Origin: Ancylobacter dichloromethanicus
Lineage (GTDB): Bacteria > Pseudomonadota > Alphaproteobacteria > Rhizobiales > Xanthobacteraceae
Reading direction: 5' to 3'
Length of the DNA stretch: 64,000 nt
NCBI RefSeq assembly: GCF_018390645.1
Contig: NZ_JAHBGC010000047.1
Coordinates: 32,560-96,559, forward strand
Each line of letters opens with the position of its first letter. Position 1 is the first letter of the stretch. The notes beneath the pieces are model-generated. The model saw only the letters and a list, made by a program, of their open reading frames with translations. It searched no databases and had not been told where the DNA came from. The position numbers and the translations under genes are program-made. This document shows positions 23,713 through 32,598 of this stretch, one piece after another.

Positions 23713-26040
23713 TCACCGCTGCGGCAACGTGTAGGCAATAATGTAATCGCCGGCCTTCGTGCCGATGGAGCCGTGCCCGCCGGCCACCTGCACCACGAAC
23801 TGGCGTCCGCCCGCCTCGTAGCTCATCGGTGTCGCTTGGCCGCCGGCCGGCAGGCGCAGCTCCCAGAGTTGCGCGCCGGTGGCGACGTCATAGGCACGGA
23901 TATAGTCGTCAATGCTGGCGGCGAGGAAGGCGACGCCCGAGGCCGTGAGCATGGGTCCGCCGATGCCGGGAACGCCCATCGGGATCGGCGGCAGTGGCAC
24001 CGGGCCGGCGTCGCGGATGGTGCCGTTCTTGTGCATCCAGACCTTCTTGCCGGTGCGCAGGTCGGCACCCGCCACATAGCCCCAGGGCGGGGCCTGGCAC
24101 GGCAAGCCGAGCGGCGAGACGAACGGGCCCATGCGCACGCCATATTCGCCGCCGGCATTCACGTTAAGCCCCGCCTCTCCGGCATTCACCTGCTCGTCGG
24201 CGTCGATCTGGTCGGAAGGCACGAGCTGGGAGGTGAAGGCGAGATAGGTCGGCATGCCGAACATCACCTGCCGCACCGGATCGACCGCCACTGAGCCCCA
24301 GTTGAAGGTGCCGAAATTGCCGGGATAGACCAGCGTGCCTTCGAGCGAGGGCGGTGTGTAGCGACCTTCATAGCGCAGTTGGCGGAACTTGATCCGGCAG
24401 ACGAGCTGGTCGAGCAGGCTCGCGCCCCACATGTCGGCCTCGCGCAGCGGCGCGGGGCTGAAGCTGAGCGCGGAGACGGGCTGCGTCGGCGCTGTCCAGT
24501 CGCCTTCGATGGCGCCGCCCGGCGCGGGTATCCCCCGCACGGGGAGGATCGGGTCGCCACTGCGCCGGTCGAGCACATAGATATCGCCCTGCTTGGTGGC
24601 CTGCACCAGCGCCGGGATGGTGCCTGCGTCGGTGGCCAGGTCGACCAGCACCGGCTGCGCCGGTACGTCCATGTCCCACAAATCGTGATGAACCGTCTGG
24701 AACACCCAGCGCACGGCACCGCTGGCGATGTCCAGCGCCACCACCGAGGAGGAGAAGCGCTCCACCGCCGGGCTACGATTCATGCCCAGCTGGTCCGGCG
24801 TGGCGTTGCCGAGCGGGATGTAGACGAGACCGAGGGAGGGGTCGGCGCTGAACACCGACCAGCTGTTGGGCGAATTGGCGGTGTACGTCTCGTCCGGGCC
24901 GAGCGGCGTGGTGCGGTCCGGATTGCCGGAATCCCAGGCCCAGATGAGCTCGCCGGTCATCGCATCATAGGCACGGATGACGCCGGACGGTGATTCGACG
25001 GCATAATTGTCGTTCACCGAGCCGCCAATGATGACGAGGTTGTTCGTTACGGTCGGCGGCGAGGTGGAGTAGTAGAAGCCGCTCTTCTGGTTGGGCATGT
25101 TCGCCCAGAGATTCACCGTGCCGTTGTCGCCAAAGCCCGCGCACGTCTCGCCGGTGAGCGCGTCGAGTGCGATCAGGCGGGCATCCGAGGTCGGCAGAAA
25201 GACACGGGCGGTGCAGGTGGGAGAATCGGCGAGATCGGTCTCAACCACGCGCGCATCGCGATAATAGGAGACCCCGCGGCAGGTCTGGTGCTGTCGATGC
25301 GGGTCGAGACCGTCTTTCGAATTAAATCGCCAGCGCTCCTCGCCGGTTTCGGCGTCGAGGGCGATGGCGACGTGGTGCGGCGTGCAGAGGTAGAGCAGCG
25401 AACCGATCTTGAGCGGGGTGACCTGATAGGTCGTCTCGGCGACATCCTCGGGCCCCCTTATGTCGCCGGTGCGGTAGGTCCACGCCACCTCCATCTCGCC
25501 GACATTTTCCGGCGTCACCTGCGCCAGCGGCGTGTAGCGCTGGCCGGCGAGCGTGCGGCCGTACTCCCGCCATTCCCCGGCCGGGACGTCACCGGTGGGA
25601 GGCGTCGCGCCGCTCGCATCAGCCTGCAGGCGGCCCTCAATGGCGTGCGGGTCGCGCAGCAGCGCCACGCCGGCGACGCCGAGGCAGGCCACCAAGATGG
25701 CGGCGAGGGCGAGGCGGTTGCCATCCCAGCGGCGCGGGGCGCCGAGCGCCCAGGGTGTCAGCAGCCACACGCCCAGCAGCACCACCAGCCCGCCCCGCGC
25801 GCCGAGCGGCCACCAGTCTAGCCCCACCTCCCACAGCGCCCAGGCCAGCGTGCCGGCGAGCAGTGCAGCGTAGAGCAGCCGTGCCATCGGGTTCCGCAAG
25901 GCGACCAGCACCGCACAGACGAAAAGGCCGAGGCCCAGCGCGGCGTAGAACCAGCTGCCGCCGAGCGCGACGAGCCAGAGGCCACCGCCGGTGAGGGCCA
26001 GCCCGAGAAGAGCGAAGAGGAGGGCGGTGGCAATCCGCAT
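23713..26040 (-). CDS. gcd: Membrane-bound PQQ-dependent glucose dehydrogenase
   Basis: This 775-residue protein (E. coli Gcd is 796) has five N-terminal helices in ~140 residues that anchor it and bind ubiquinone. An eight-bladed PQQ propeller follows, facing the periplasm: EWREYGRTLAGQRYTPLAQVTPENV, EVAWTYRTGD, HQTCRGVSYY, YSTSPPTVTNNLVIIGGSVNDN, WDMDVPAQPVLVDL, GTFNWGSVAVDP and ASIDDYIRAYDVATGAQLWELRLPAGGQATPMSYE. It oxidises glucose and other aldoses to lactones and feeds electrons to the respiratory chain, acidifying the medium. The ATG at 26040 directly precedes the first helix and has AAGGCAGG before it; in-frame sequence further upstream is non-domain. No pqq biosynthesis gene is in the window. 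Confidence 0.93.
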   Translation of the reverse strand: MRIATALLFALLGLALTGGGLWLVALGGSWFYAALGLGLFVCAVLVALRNPMARLLYAALLAGTLAWALWEVGLDWWPLGARGGLVVLLGVWLLTPWALGAPRRWDGNRLALAAILVACLGVAGVALLRDPHAIEGRLQADASGATPPTGDVPAGEWREYGRTLAGQRYTPLAQVTPENVGEMEVAWTYRTGDIRGPEDVAETTYQVTPLKIGSLLYLCTPHHVAIALDAETGEERWRFNSKDGLDPHRQHQTCRGVSYYRDARVVETDLADSPTCTARVFLPTSDARLIALDALTGETCAGFGDNGTVNLWANMPNQKSGFYYSTSPPTVTNNLVIIGGSVNDNYAVESPSGVIRAYDAMTGELIWAWDSGNPDRTTPLGPDETYTANSPNSWSVFSADPSLGLVYIPLGNATPDQLGMNRSPAVERFSSSVVALDIASGAVRWVFQTVHHDLWDMDVPAQPVLVDLATDAGTIPALVQATKQGDIYVLDRRSGDPILPVRGIPAPGGAIEGDWTAPTQPVSALSFSPAPLREADMWGASLLDQLVCRIKFRQLRYEGRYTPPSLEGTLVYPGNFGTFNWGSVAVDPVRQVMFGMPTYLAFTSQLVPSDQIDADEQVNAGEAGLNVNAGGEYGVRMGPFVSPLGLPCQAPPWGYVAGADLRTGKKVWMHKNGTIRDAGPVPLPPIPMGVPGIGGPMLTASGVAFLAASIDDYIRAYDVATGAQLWELRLPAGGQATPMSYEAGGRQFVVQVAGGHGSIGTKAGDYIIAYTLPQR

Positions 26041-26474
26041 CAGCCTGCCTTTCCATGTGCGAGTGTGGAAGGCGTGCGAGGCTCCGGTCGCAAGCAAAGG
26101 CAAGCTGAAGCCGAACTCACTCTGTGCCGTGTCGCGCAGATGCCTCCGGGGTGTCGAAACGCCAACGCCCGGGCGCGCCACCTGTTCCGCCCAGGATCGA
26201 CGGATATCCTGCCCAACGCACACCTCGGTTCGAGGCAGCGCCTCGTGTTTCCGGCGTGGGGCCGATAGCGGCGCCACCCCAGTGGGACTCGACGGCGCTG
26301 CAGGCGATCCGGTCACTGGCATTTCGGGCCGTCCGGCCGGTGTAGACATCCGGGCCGGAGGGACGATGAGCGCCGAGTCGTCATCGCCGAACAGCGTTCC
26401 TGTCCCGGATTCGAGGGAGCGCTGGTGATCAAGCAGAACTTGTTCTGCGCCGATCGATGAAGCAGAACTTCGCC
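26041..26474. other. Divergent control region between gcd and the LysR gene
   Basis: This 430-base gap holds the divergent promoters. Its clearest element is a perfect palindrome, GCAGAAC-TT-GTTCTGC (26433-26448), with another GCAGAACTT half site at 26462-26470, just before the LysR start. LysR regulators often repress themselves by binding such sites. I see no open frame worth calling. Confidence 0.5.
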
Positions 26475-27374
26475 ATGCTGGATTATCCCTCCCTTGCCGC
26501 AGTCGCCGCCGTCGTGCGCGAAGGAACGTTCGAGCGCGCGGCCGCTGCGCTGGCGATCACGCCATCGGCTGTCTCACAAAGGGTACGCGGGCTCGAGGAA
26601 CGGCTCGGCGCGATCCTCATCGTCCGCGGCCAGCCGTGCGAGCCGACCGAACTCGGCCGCAGTCTCTGCGCTCATCTCGATCGCGTGCGCCTGCTGGAGC
26701 ATGATCTGGCACCCGCGCTCGGCACCCTCGCCGCCGGAACGAGTGAGAGGCTGACGCTGCCCGTGGCGGTCAATGCCGATAGCCTTGCGACCTGGTTTCC
26801 GGCCGCTGCCGCGGCCTTCGCGCAGGTGGCGGACGTGTCGCTGGACCTCGCGCTGGACGATGAGGCGCACACCGCCAGACGGCTTCGTTCCGGCGAGGTG
26901 CTGGCCGTGGTGACCGCCGAGCGCGAGCCGGTCCAGGGGTGCCGCACGACCCCGCTGGGCGCGCTGCGCTATGCGGCCTGCGCGAGCCCGGAATTTGCCG
27001 GGCGCCATTTCTCGCGCGGCGTCACCACGGAAGCGCTGGAGCAGGCGCCCTGTTTGCGCTTCGACCGGCGCGACTTTCTGCAGGCACGCTGGGCAAGGGC
27101 GGTGCTTGACGTGGAACTGGCCGGCCCGGTCCATTGGGTGCCCTCCACCCACGGATTTCTCGACATGACACTCGTCGGGCTCGGCTGGGGCATGCATCCT
27201 TGCGTGATGGTGGAAGATCACATCGCCGCCGGCCGCCTGGTCGAGCTGGCGCCGGCGCACCGGGTGGACGTCCCGCTCTACTGGACCGTGACCCGTCTGC
27301 ATGCCGCCGCGCTGGGCCAACTGACCCAGGCCGTGCGTGCCGCGGCCGGCGCGGTCCTGGTGAGGGGCGGTTAG
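26475..27374 (+). CDS. LysR-family regulator, ArgP-like
   Basis: A 299-residue LysR regulator with the N-terminal helix-turn-helix LAAVAAVVREGTFERAAAALAITPSAVSQRVRGLEERLGAILIVRGQP and a C-terminal effector-binding fold. The FERAAxxLxITxSAVSQR sequence and the PTELGRSLCAHLDRVRLLEHDL linker resemble ArgP/IciA, which controls arginine and lysine export in response to amino acids. No lysine/arginine exporter is adjacent; the nearest neighbours are gcd (divergent) and a convergent sugar isomerase gene, so its target is unclear. The ATG at 26475 aligns best with ArgP; an in-frame ATG at 26457 would add six residues. Neither has a strong ribosome site. Confidence 0.75.
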   Translation: MLDYPSLAAVAAVVREGTFERAAAALAITPSAVSQRVRGLEERLGAILIVRGQPCEPTELGRSLCAHLDRVRLLEHDLAPALGTLAAGTSERLTLPVAVNADSLATWFPAAAAAFAQVADVSLDLALDDEAHTARRLRSGEVLAVVTAEREPVQGCRTTPLGALRYAACASPEFAGRHFSRGVTTEALEQAPCLRFDRRDFLQARWARAVLDVELAGPVHWVPSTHGFLDMTLVGLGWGMHPCVMVEDHIAAGRLVELAPAHRVDVPLYWTVTRLHAAALGQLTQAVRAAAGAVLVRGG

Positions 27375-27416
27375 TGGCAGCGTCCGGGGGAGAGAGGTCG
27401 GCGGAATTTGCGCCGC

Positions 27417-28685
27417 TCAGAGCCAACGGGGATCGGATGCGAGGTGCCGGCGATCGGCGGGTGCACCGCTGCCATCGAAGAGCGGGCTGTCTGTCGCGAA
27501 AGCGCCCTCCCGCGCCTGGCTGTAGGCGGCGAAGGCGGGCACGAGATGGTAGAGCACCCGCAGCGGTATCTCGTCGCCCATCGGTCGTCCATTGCTGTCG
27601 GTCTCGTTGATCCAGAGCCCGGTCGACGGATCGAGATGGCGTTCGAAGAGCAGCCGCGCCGTTCTGTCGGCGAGGCGCTGCGCTTCGGCGGCGCCAGCCC
27701 CGCCGGCCATCTCCGTTGCGAGCGAGGCCCGGAGCAGCTCCGTCAATGGCCACAGTGGGCGACGCTCGCCGATCGGCCTGCCTGCGCCGTCTATGGCGTT
27801 CGGCAGCGGCCCTCCAAGCCCTGCCGTGCCGATCGCGGCGGCGGCGATGCCGAACCGGTACAGCCGGTCGCCGAGGTCTGCTGCGCGGACCGCACCCGCT
27901 GTCCGGCCGTGGCGATGGAGCAGCCAGGCCCATTCGAACTGATGGCCGATCTCGCATCCCGCGCGCGCCGCGTCGGCGACCGGGTGCCAGTCGGGCCCGT
28001 ACCATTCCGCGATGCTGCCATCCGCCGCAATGAGCCGGTGCTCGACGAGATCGACGATGGCCGCGCCGCGACGCTCCCACCCCGTGCCTGGCCGCAGTCG
28101 CGCCAGGATCTGGAACGCCTCGAACAGGTGCATGTGCGGGAACTGGCGGCGCAGCGACCCCGCCACGCCAGGGTCGTGGTAGCCGCCATCGGGATGGGTG
28201 AGCCGCCCGTCGAGATCGGCGGCGATCCCCTCGGCAAGCGCGAACGTGCCGTCACCGCCGAAGGCGCCGGCATGGCCCGCCAGCGCCAGCAGCACGAAGG
28301 CGAGATCGTAGAGGTCGGCCTCGGCGGCGGGCGGGCCGCCATCGCTTCGCGGCAGATGGGCGAATCGCCCGTCTTCCCGCCGGCAGGCATCGAGCAGGAA
28401 GGCGAGGCCGTGCCCTGCCGCCTCCCGGCAGCCGGCGCCTTCCGTCAGCGCATGGCCGAGGCTGAAGGTGTAGACGAGCCGCGCGGTCACCAGGGTGGAG
28501 CGTGGCTGCGCGGGGAGGGAGAGGCCGTCTTGACGCACCGCCTCGACATAGCCCGGCCGGCGGTCGGCGCGCGCGCGTGCAACCCAGAGCGGCAGGAAGC
28601 GGTTGGTGAGCCAGGTCGACAAGGGGGCGGGGAGCGCGCGCGCCGGCGTGGCGGGGGCGCGATCGGGCAGGGCGGTCGGGTTCAT
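27417..28685 (-). CDS. AGE-family sugar epimerase/isomerase
   Basis: A 422-residue member of the N-acylglucosamine 2-epimerase / mannose isomerase superfamily, an (alpha/alpha)6 barrel. Signs are STLVTARLVYTFSLGHAL, DLYDLAFVLLALAGH, NPHMHLFEAF-like FPHMHLFEAFQIL (catalytic His region), CEIGHQFEWAWLL and WLINETD-like LWINETDSNGRP. These conserve the two active-site histidine motifs (HMHLFEA and GHQFEW). Enzymes of this family interconvert mannose/fructose, GlcNAc/ManNAc or cellobiose epimers. It is 33 bases downstream of altronate dehydratase on the same strand, so it likely helps a hexose or hexuronate pathway; the substrate is not readable from sequence. Confidence 0.88.
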   Translation of the reverse strand: MNPTALPDRAPATPARALPAPLSTWLTNRFLPLWVARARADRRPGYVEAVRQDGLSLPAQPRSTLVTARLVYTFSLGHALTEGAGCREAAGHGLAFLLDACRREDGRFAHLPRSDGGPPAAEADLYDLAFVLLALAGHAGAFGGDGTFALAEGIAADLDGRLTHPDGGYHDPGVAGSLRRQFPHMHLFEAFQILARLRPGTGWERRGAAIVDLVEHRLIAADGSIAEWYGPDWHPVADAARAGCEIGHQFEWAWLLHRHGRTAGAVRAADLGDRLYRFGIAAAAIGTAGLGGPLPNAIDGAGRPIGERRPLWPLTELLRASLATEMAGGAGAAEAQRLADRTARLLFERHLDPSTGLWINETDSNGRPMGDEIPLRVLYHLVPAFAAYSQAREGAFATDSPLFDGSGAPADRRHLASDPRWL

Positions 28686-28718
28686 GCGGGAATGTGTGCT
28701 TTCCGAGGCGGGCGCCGG

Positions 28719-30263
28719 TCACATCACGGCGCCGATCTGCCACGGCACGAATTCCGAGTCGCCATAGCCGAGGTATTCGGACCTTGTGCGTTCGCCAGAA
28801 GCCACCCGTAGCAGGGCATCGAAGATCTCCCGCCCCTTGGTCTCCAGCGAGACGCCCTCGAGCATGTCTCCGCAATTGATGTCCATGTCGTCGGTCATCC
28901 GGCGATACATCTCGCTATTGGTGGCGAGCTTGAGCGAGGGCGCCGGTTTGCAGCCGAAAGCCGAGCCGCGGCCCGTGGTAAAGCAGATGATGTTGGCGCC
29001 GCCGGCCACCTGCCCGGTGGCGGAGACCGGATCGAAGCCGGGCGTATCCATGAACACGAGCCCGTGCGCGCGCACCGGCTCGGCATATTCGTAGACCGCC
29101 TGAAGGGCGGCATGGCCGCTCTTGGCCACGGCGCCGAGCGATTTTTCGAGGATGGTGCTGAGCCCGCCGGCCTTGTTGCCGGGCGAGGGGTTGTTGTTCA
29201 TCTCGGCGCCGTTACGTCCGGTGTAGTCCTCCCACCAGCGCAACCGCTCCATCAGCCGCTCGCCGACGCCGGGGTCGCAGGCCCGGCGCATCAACAGGTG
29301 CTCGGCGCCATAGATCTCCGGCGTCTCCGAGAGAATCGAGGTGCCGCCGTCGTGCACCAGCAGGTCCGAGGCGAAGCCGAGCGCCGGATTGGCGGTGAGC
29401 GCGGAATAGCCGTCCGATCCGCCGCATTGCAGGCCGAGGACGAGTTCGCTGACCGGGCGGGTCTCCCGCCGGGCCGCCGCCGCGCGCGGCAGCATCTCGC
29501 GGACCGTGCCGACGATCTGGTCCACTGTGCGGCGCGTGCCGCCGGTCTCCTGGATGGTCAGGGTGCGGAAGCCATCACTTTCCTCGACGCCGAACTGCTG
29601 CTTCATGCGGGCGATCTGCAGCACCTCGCAGCCGAGCCCGACCATGATCACCGCCGCGAAATTGGGATGGCAGGCATAGCCCCATTGGGTGCGGCGCAGG
29701 ACGTCGAAGCCCTCGCCGCGCTCGGCGAGGCCGCAGCCGGTGCCATGGATGATCGGCACCACTCCGTCGATGCCGGGATAGGCGTCGAGGACGCCGGAGC
29801 GCGTGATCGCATCTGCGGCGAAGCGGGCGACGGACGCGGCACAGTTCACCGAGGTGAGGATGCCGATATAGTTGCGCGTGCCGGTGCGCCCGTCACTGCG
29901 GCGATAACCCTGGAAGGTGGAGGGAATGCCGGCCGCAAGGCTGCCAGAGGCGGCCAGGGCGGGCAGGCCGCTCCCGTCTTGAGGCAGGGCTGTCGCACTC
30001 ACATTGTGGACATGGACCCAGTCGCCCGGCGCGATATCGGCGAGCGCGACGCCGATCGGCTGCCCGAACTTGACCAGCGGCTGTCCGCTTACGATCCGGC
30101 TCCGCGCCATCTTGTGACCGCGCGGAATCCGCTCGCGCGCCACCACGCCGGCCACTTGACTGCCAGGCTCGATCGCCTCCACCGCGACCACGACGTTGTC
30201 CGCCGCGTCGAGCACAATGGTGCGCGGCTCGGCCGCACGGGTGAAGGGAGACAGGTCGCTCAT
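28719..30263 (-). CDS. uxaA: Altronate dehydratase (UxaA family)
   Basis: This 514-residue protein has an N-terminal SAF-like domain (~15-95, IVLDAADNVVVAVEAIEPG...GDWVHVHN) and the large C-terminal catalytic domain (YRRSDGRTGTRNYIGILTSVNCAASV, HGTGCGLAERGEGFDVLRRTQWGY, LGLQCGGSDGYSALTANPALG, INCGDMLEG). It should dehydrate altronate to 2-keto-3-deoxygluconate using iron; galactarate dehydratase relatives are close, so D-altronate is the likeliest rather than certain substrate. The ATG at 30263 is chosen because in-frame sequence beyond it crosses the GntR gene on the other strand. It is divergent from the GntR regulator with a 45-base shared promoter region. Confidence 0.88.
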   Translation of the reverse strand: MSDLSPFTRAAEPRTIVLDAADNVVVAVEAIEPGSQVAGVVARERIPRGHKMARSRIVSGQPLVKFGQPIGVALADIAPGDWVHVHNVSATALPQDGSGLPALAASGSLAAGIPSTFQGYRRSDGRTGTRNYIGILTSVNCAASVARFAADAITRSGVLDAYPGIDGVVPIIHGTGCGLAERGEGFDVLRRTQWGYACHPNFAAVIMVGLGCEVLQIARMKQQFGVEESDGFRTLTIQETGGTRRTVDQIVGTVREMLPRAAAARRETRPVSELVLGLQCGGSDGYSALTANPALGFASDLLVHDGGTSILSETPEIYGAEHLLMRRACDPGVGERLMERLRWWEDYTGRNGAEMNNNPSPGNKAGGLSTILEKSLGAVAKSGHAALQAVYEYAEPVRAHGLVFMDTPGFDPVSATGQVAGGANIICFTTGRGSAFGCKPAPSLKLATNSEMYRRMTDDMDINCGDMLEGVSLETKGREIFDALLRVASGERTRSEYLGYGDSEFVPWQIGAVM

Positions 30264-30288
30264 CGCCAGCCAATCGGTTTGCGTTCTC

Positions 30289-30306
30289 TGATATGCTAAT
30301 ATATCA
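30289..30306. promoter_or_regulatory. GntR-type operator between uxaA and its regulator
   Basis: TGATAT (30289-30294) and ATATCA (30301-30306) are perfect inverted repeats separated by six bases in an AT-rich patch unlike the surroundings. The site sits immediately before the GntR start codon (30309) and 26 bases from the divergent uxaA start, so one regulator dimer could repress both. Confidence 0.6.
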
Positions 30307-30308
30307 GT

Positions 30309-31112
30309 ATGGGCATGCCAACCACGAAGAGTCCAGCGACCCGGAAACCAAGCGCGACGGCGACAGGCGGCTCCCTGCGCGCCATACCCGCCTCCGCCCG
30401 CATCTATGAGATGCTGCGCGAGCGCATTGTCGGCGGAGAGATGCTGCCGGGGGCGCCGGTATCGGAAAAGGAACTGGCGGAGCGCTACCAGGTGAGCCGC
30501 ACCCCGGTGCGCGAAGCGCTGCTCCGGCTCGCCGACGAGCGGCTGATCGACATCTTCCCCCAGCGCGGCACCTTCGTTTCCCGCATCAATGTCGAGGCCC
30601 TGCGCGACGGCATGGTGATCCGCGAGGCGCTGGAGCGTGTCGCCGTGCGCCGCGCGGCGGCGCAGGTGTCGGACGCGGACATCGCCGAGCTGCGCCTCAT
30701 CCTGGAGCGGCAGCAGGCGAGCGAGCGGGCCCGCGACTGGGGCGGCTTTCATGCCGGGGACGAGGATTTCCACCGGCGCATCGCCGTGCTGTCCGGCCAT
30801 CCCAACCTGTGGCGGGTGGCGCGGCAGGAGAAGGTGCAGATCGACCGCTGCCGGGTGCTGCATCTGCCGATTTCCGGCCGGCGCCAGATGGTGATGGACG
30901 AGCACCGCGCTATTCTCGACGGGCTGGCGGCACGCGACCCCGACGCCGCCGACCGCGCCATGGCCGAACATCTCGGCAATGTGCTGCCCGGCCTCGACGA
31001 ATTGCTGCGCGCCCGCCCCGACTATTTCGAGGGCCGGGCGCAGACCACCGGCGCGGGGACGCCGGCGGCGATACCGCTCAATGCCGCGCGCCCCGGCAGG
31101 CTCCGGCGATGA
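30309..31112 (+). CDS. GntR-family (FCD) transcriptional regulator
   Basis: A 267-residue regulator with a winged-helix domain (~30-100: ARIYEMLRERIVGGEMLPGAPVSEKELAERYQVSRTPVREALLRLADERLIDIFPQRGTFVSRI) and a helical FCD ligand domain (~108-245) with the metal-site motifs DEDFHRRIAVLSGH and MVMDEHRAILDGL. The type matches ExuR/UxuR-like repressors that respond to hexuronates. A palindromic operator lies right at its start, implying autorepression and control of divergent uxaA. Its stop overlaps the next ATG (ATGA), so it is co-translated with the fructuronate reductase-like gene. The first ~28 residues are low-complexity; a start at 30315 is also possible. Confidence 0.88.
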   Translation: MGMPTTKSPATRKPSATATGGSLRAIPASARIYEMLRERIVGGEMLPGAPVSEKELAERYQVSRTPVREALLRLADERLIDIFPQRGTFVSRINVEALRDGMVIREALERVAVRRAAAQVSDADIAELRLILERQQASERARDWGGFHAGDEDFHRRIAVLSGHPNLWRVARQEKVQIDRCRVLHLPISGRRQMVMDEHRAILDGLAARDPDAADRAMAEHLGNVLPGLDELLRARPDYFEGRAQTTGAGTPAAIPLNAARPGRLRR

Positions 31113-32596
31113 GTGTGCCGGCAAGGCTGTCCACCGCTTTCCTGGGGCAGCGTGCGCCGGGCGTCGCCGCGCCCGCCTATGACCGGGCGCAGCGCACCGG
31201 CATCGTGCATCTCGGCATCGGCGCGTTCCACCGCGCCCATCAGGCGGTGTTCGTCGACGAGCGGCTGGCGGCCGGCGAGCGGGACTGGGCCATTCTCGGC
31301 GCCAGCCTTCGCTCGGCCGAGACGCGCGATGCACTGGCGCCGCAGGACGGCCTCTACACGCTGGTGGAGCGCGATGGCGAGGGCGAGCGGGTGCGGATCA
31401 TCGGCGCCGTCACCGGCCTCATGGTGGCGCCCGAGGCACCGGCGTTGTTGATCGAGGCGATGAGCGACCCGCTGGTGCGGATCGTCTCGCTGACCGTGAC
31501 GGAAAAGGGCTATTGCCACGATCCGGCGACGGGCGACCTGCGCGAGGACCACCCGGACATTCTGCATGACCTCGCCCGGCCGGGTCTTCCGCGCAGCGCG
31601 CCGGGCTTCCTGGTCGAGGCGCTGGCGCGGCGCCGGGCGGCCGGAATAGCGCCCTTCACCGTGCTGTGCTGCGACAATCTCCCCGCCAATGGGCGGCTGG
31701 TCCGCCGTGTGGTGTCCCGGCTCGCGGGCCTGCGCGATGTCGGCCTTGGCGATTTCGTTGCCAGCGACGTCGCCTTCCCCTGCACCATGGTCGACCGCAT
31801 CGTGCCGGCGACGACCCCTGCCGACCGCGCGGCGGTGGCGGCGCGGCTCGGGCTGGACGATGCCTGGCCGGTGGTGACCGAACCTTTCCGCCAATGGGTG
31901 ATCGAGGACGATTTCCCGATGGGGCGGCCGGCCTTCGAGGAGGCGGGGGCCGAACTCGTTGCCGACGCCGCGCCCTATGAGGCGATGAAACTGCGCCTGC
32001 TCAACGGGGCACATTCCTCGCTCGCCTATCTCGGCTCTCTCGCCGGGCACGAGACGGTGGCGCAGGCTATCGCCGCGCCGGGCTTCGCCGCCTTCATCCG
32101 GGGGCTGATGGACGAGGAAGTCACCCCGACCCTCGACGTGCCGGCGCGCACCGACCTCGGCGCCTACAAGAGCGCACTGCTGCGCCGCTTCGCCAACCCC
32201 GCGCTGCATCACCGGACCTGGCAGATCGCCATGGACGGCTCGCAGAAGATTCCGCAGCGCCTGCTGGCCACGATCCGCGCCCGCCTCGCCGCCGGCGCGC
32301 CGATCTCTCGGCTCGCTCTCGCGCTTGCCGCCTGGATGCGCTTCGTCACCGGCACCGACGAACAGGGGCGCGCTATCGACGTGCGCGATCCGCTGGCGGG
32401 GCGCCTGCGCGCGCTTTGCGACGCCGCCGGGCCGGTGCCGGAGGCGCTGGTGCCAGCGCTGCTCGGCGTGCGCGACATCGTCGATGCCGACCTCGCCGCC
32501 GACCCGCGCCTCGTCCGCGCGGTGCGCGAGGCGCTGACCACCCTTTACCAGAGCGGCGCCGCGCGTGCGGTCGTCCAGTTCCAGCCGGAGACGTGA
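31109..32596 (+). CDS. uxuB: Fructuronate reductase / mannitol dehydrogenase family enzyme
   Basis: This 495-residue polyol dehydrogenase of the long-chain MDH family carries an N-terminal nucleotide-binding start (GIVHLGIGAFHRAHQAVFVDERL), SLTVTEKGYC, VLCCDNLPANGRLVRRVV, FPCTMVDRIVP and the catalytic KLRLLNGAHSSLAYLG. UxuB members reduce fructuronate to mannonate with NADH. The very next gene is mannonate dehydratase, so fructuronate reductase is favoured over mannitol dehydrogenase or tagaturonate reductase, which share the fold. It overlaps the GntR gene by four bases and ends two bases before uxuA. Confidence 0.87.
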   Translation: MSVPARLSTAFLGQRAPGVAAPAYDRAQRTGIVHLGIGAFHRAHQAVFVDERLAAGERDWAILGASLRSAETRDALAPQDGLYTLVERDGEGERVRIIGAVTGLMVAPEAPALLIEAMSDPLVRIVSLTVTEKGYCHDPATGDLREDHPDILHDLARPGLPRSAPGFLVEALARRRAAGIAPFTVLCCDNLPANGRLVRRVVSRLAGLRDVGLGDFVASDVAFPCTMVDRIVPATTPADRAAVAARLGLDDAWPVVTEPFRQWVIEDDFPMGRPAFEEAGAELVADAAPYEAMKLRLLNGAHSSLAYLGSLAGHETVAQAIAAPGFAAFIRGLMDEEVTPTLDVPARTDLGAYKSALLRRFANPALHHRTWQIAMDGSQKIPQRLLATIRARLAAGAPISRLALALAAWMRFVTGTDEQGRAIDVRDPLAGRLRALCDAAGPVPEALVPALLGVRDIVDADLAADPRLVRAVREALTTLYQSGAARAVVQFQPET

Positions 32597-32598
32597 CG

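Noticed and set aside
30264..31334. Minus-strand extension of the altronate dehydratase frame across the GntR gene
   Set aside because: The UxaA fold is complete from the ATG at 30263; the extension is antisense to gntR and has low-complexity sequence.
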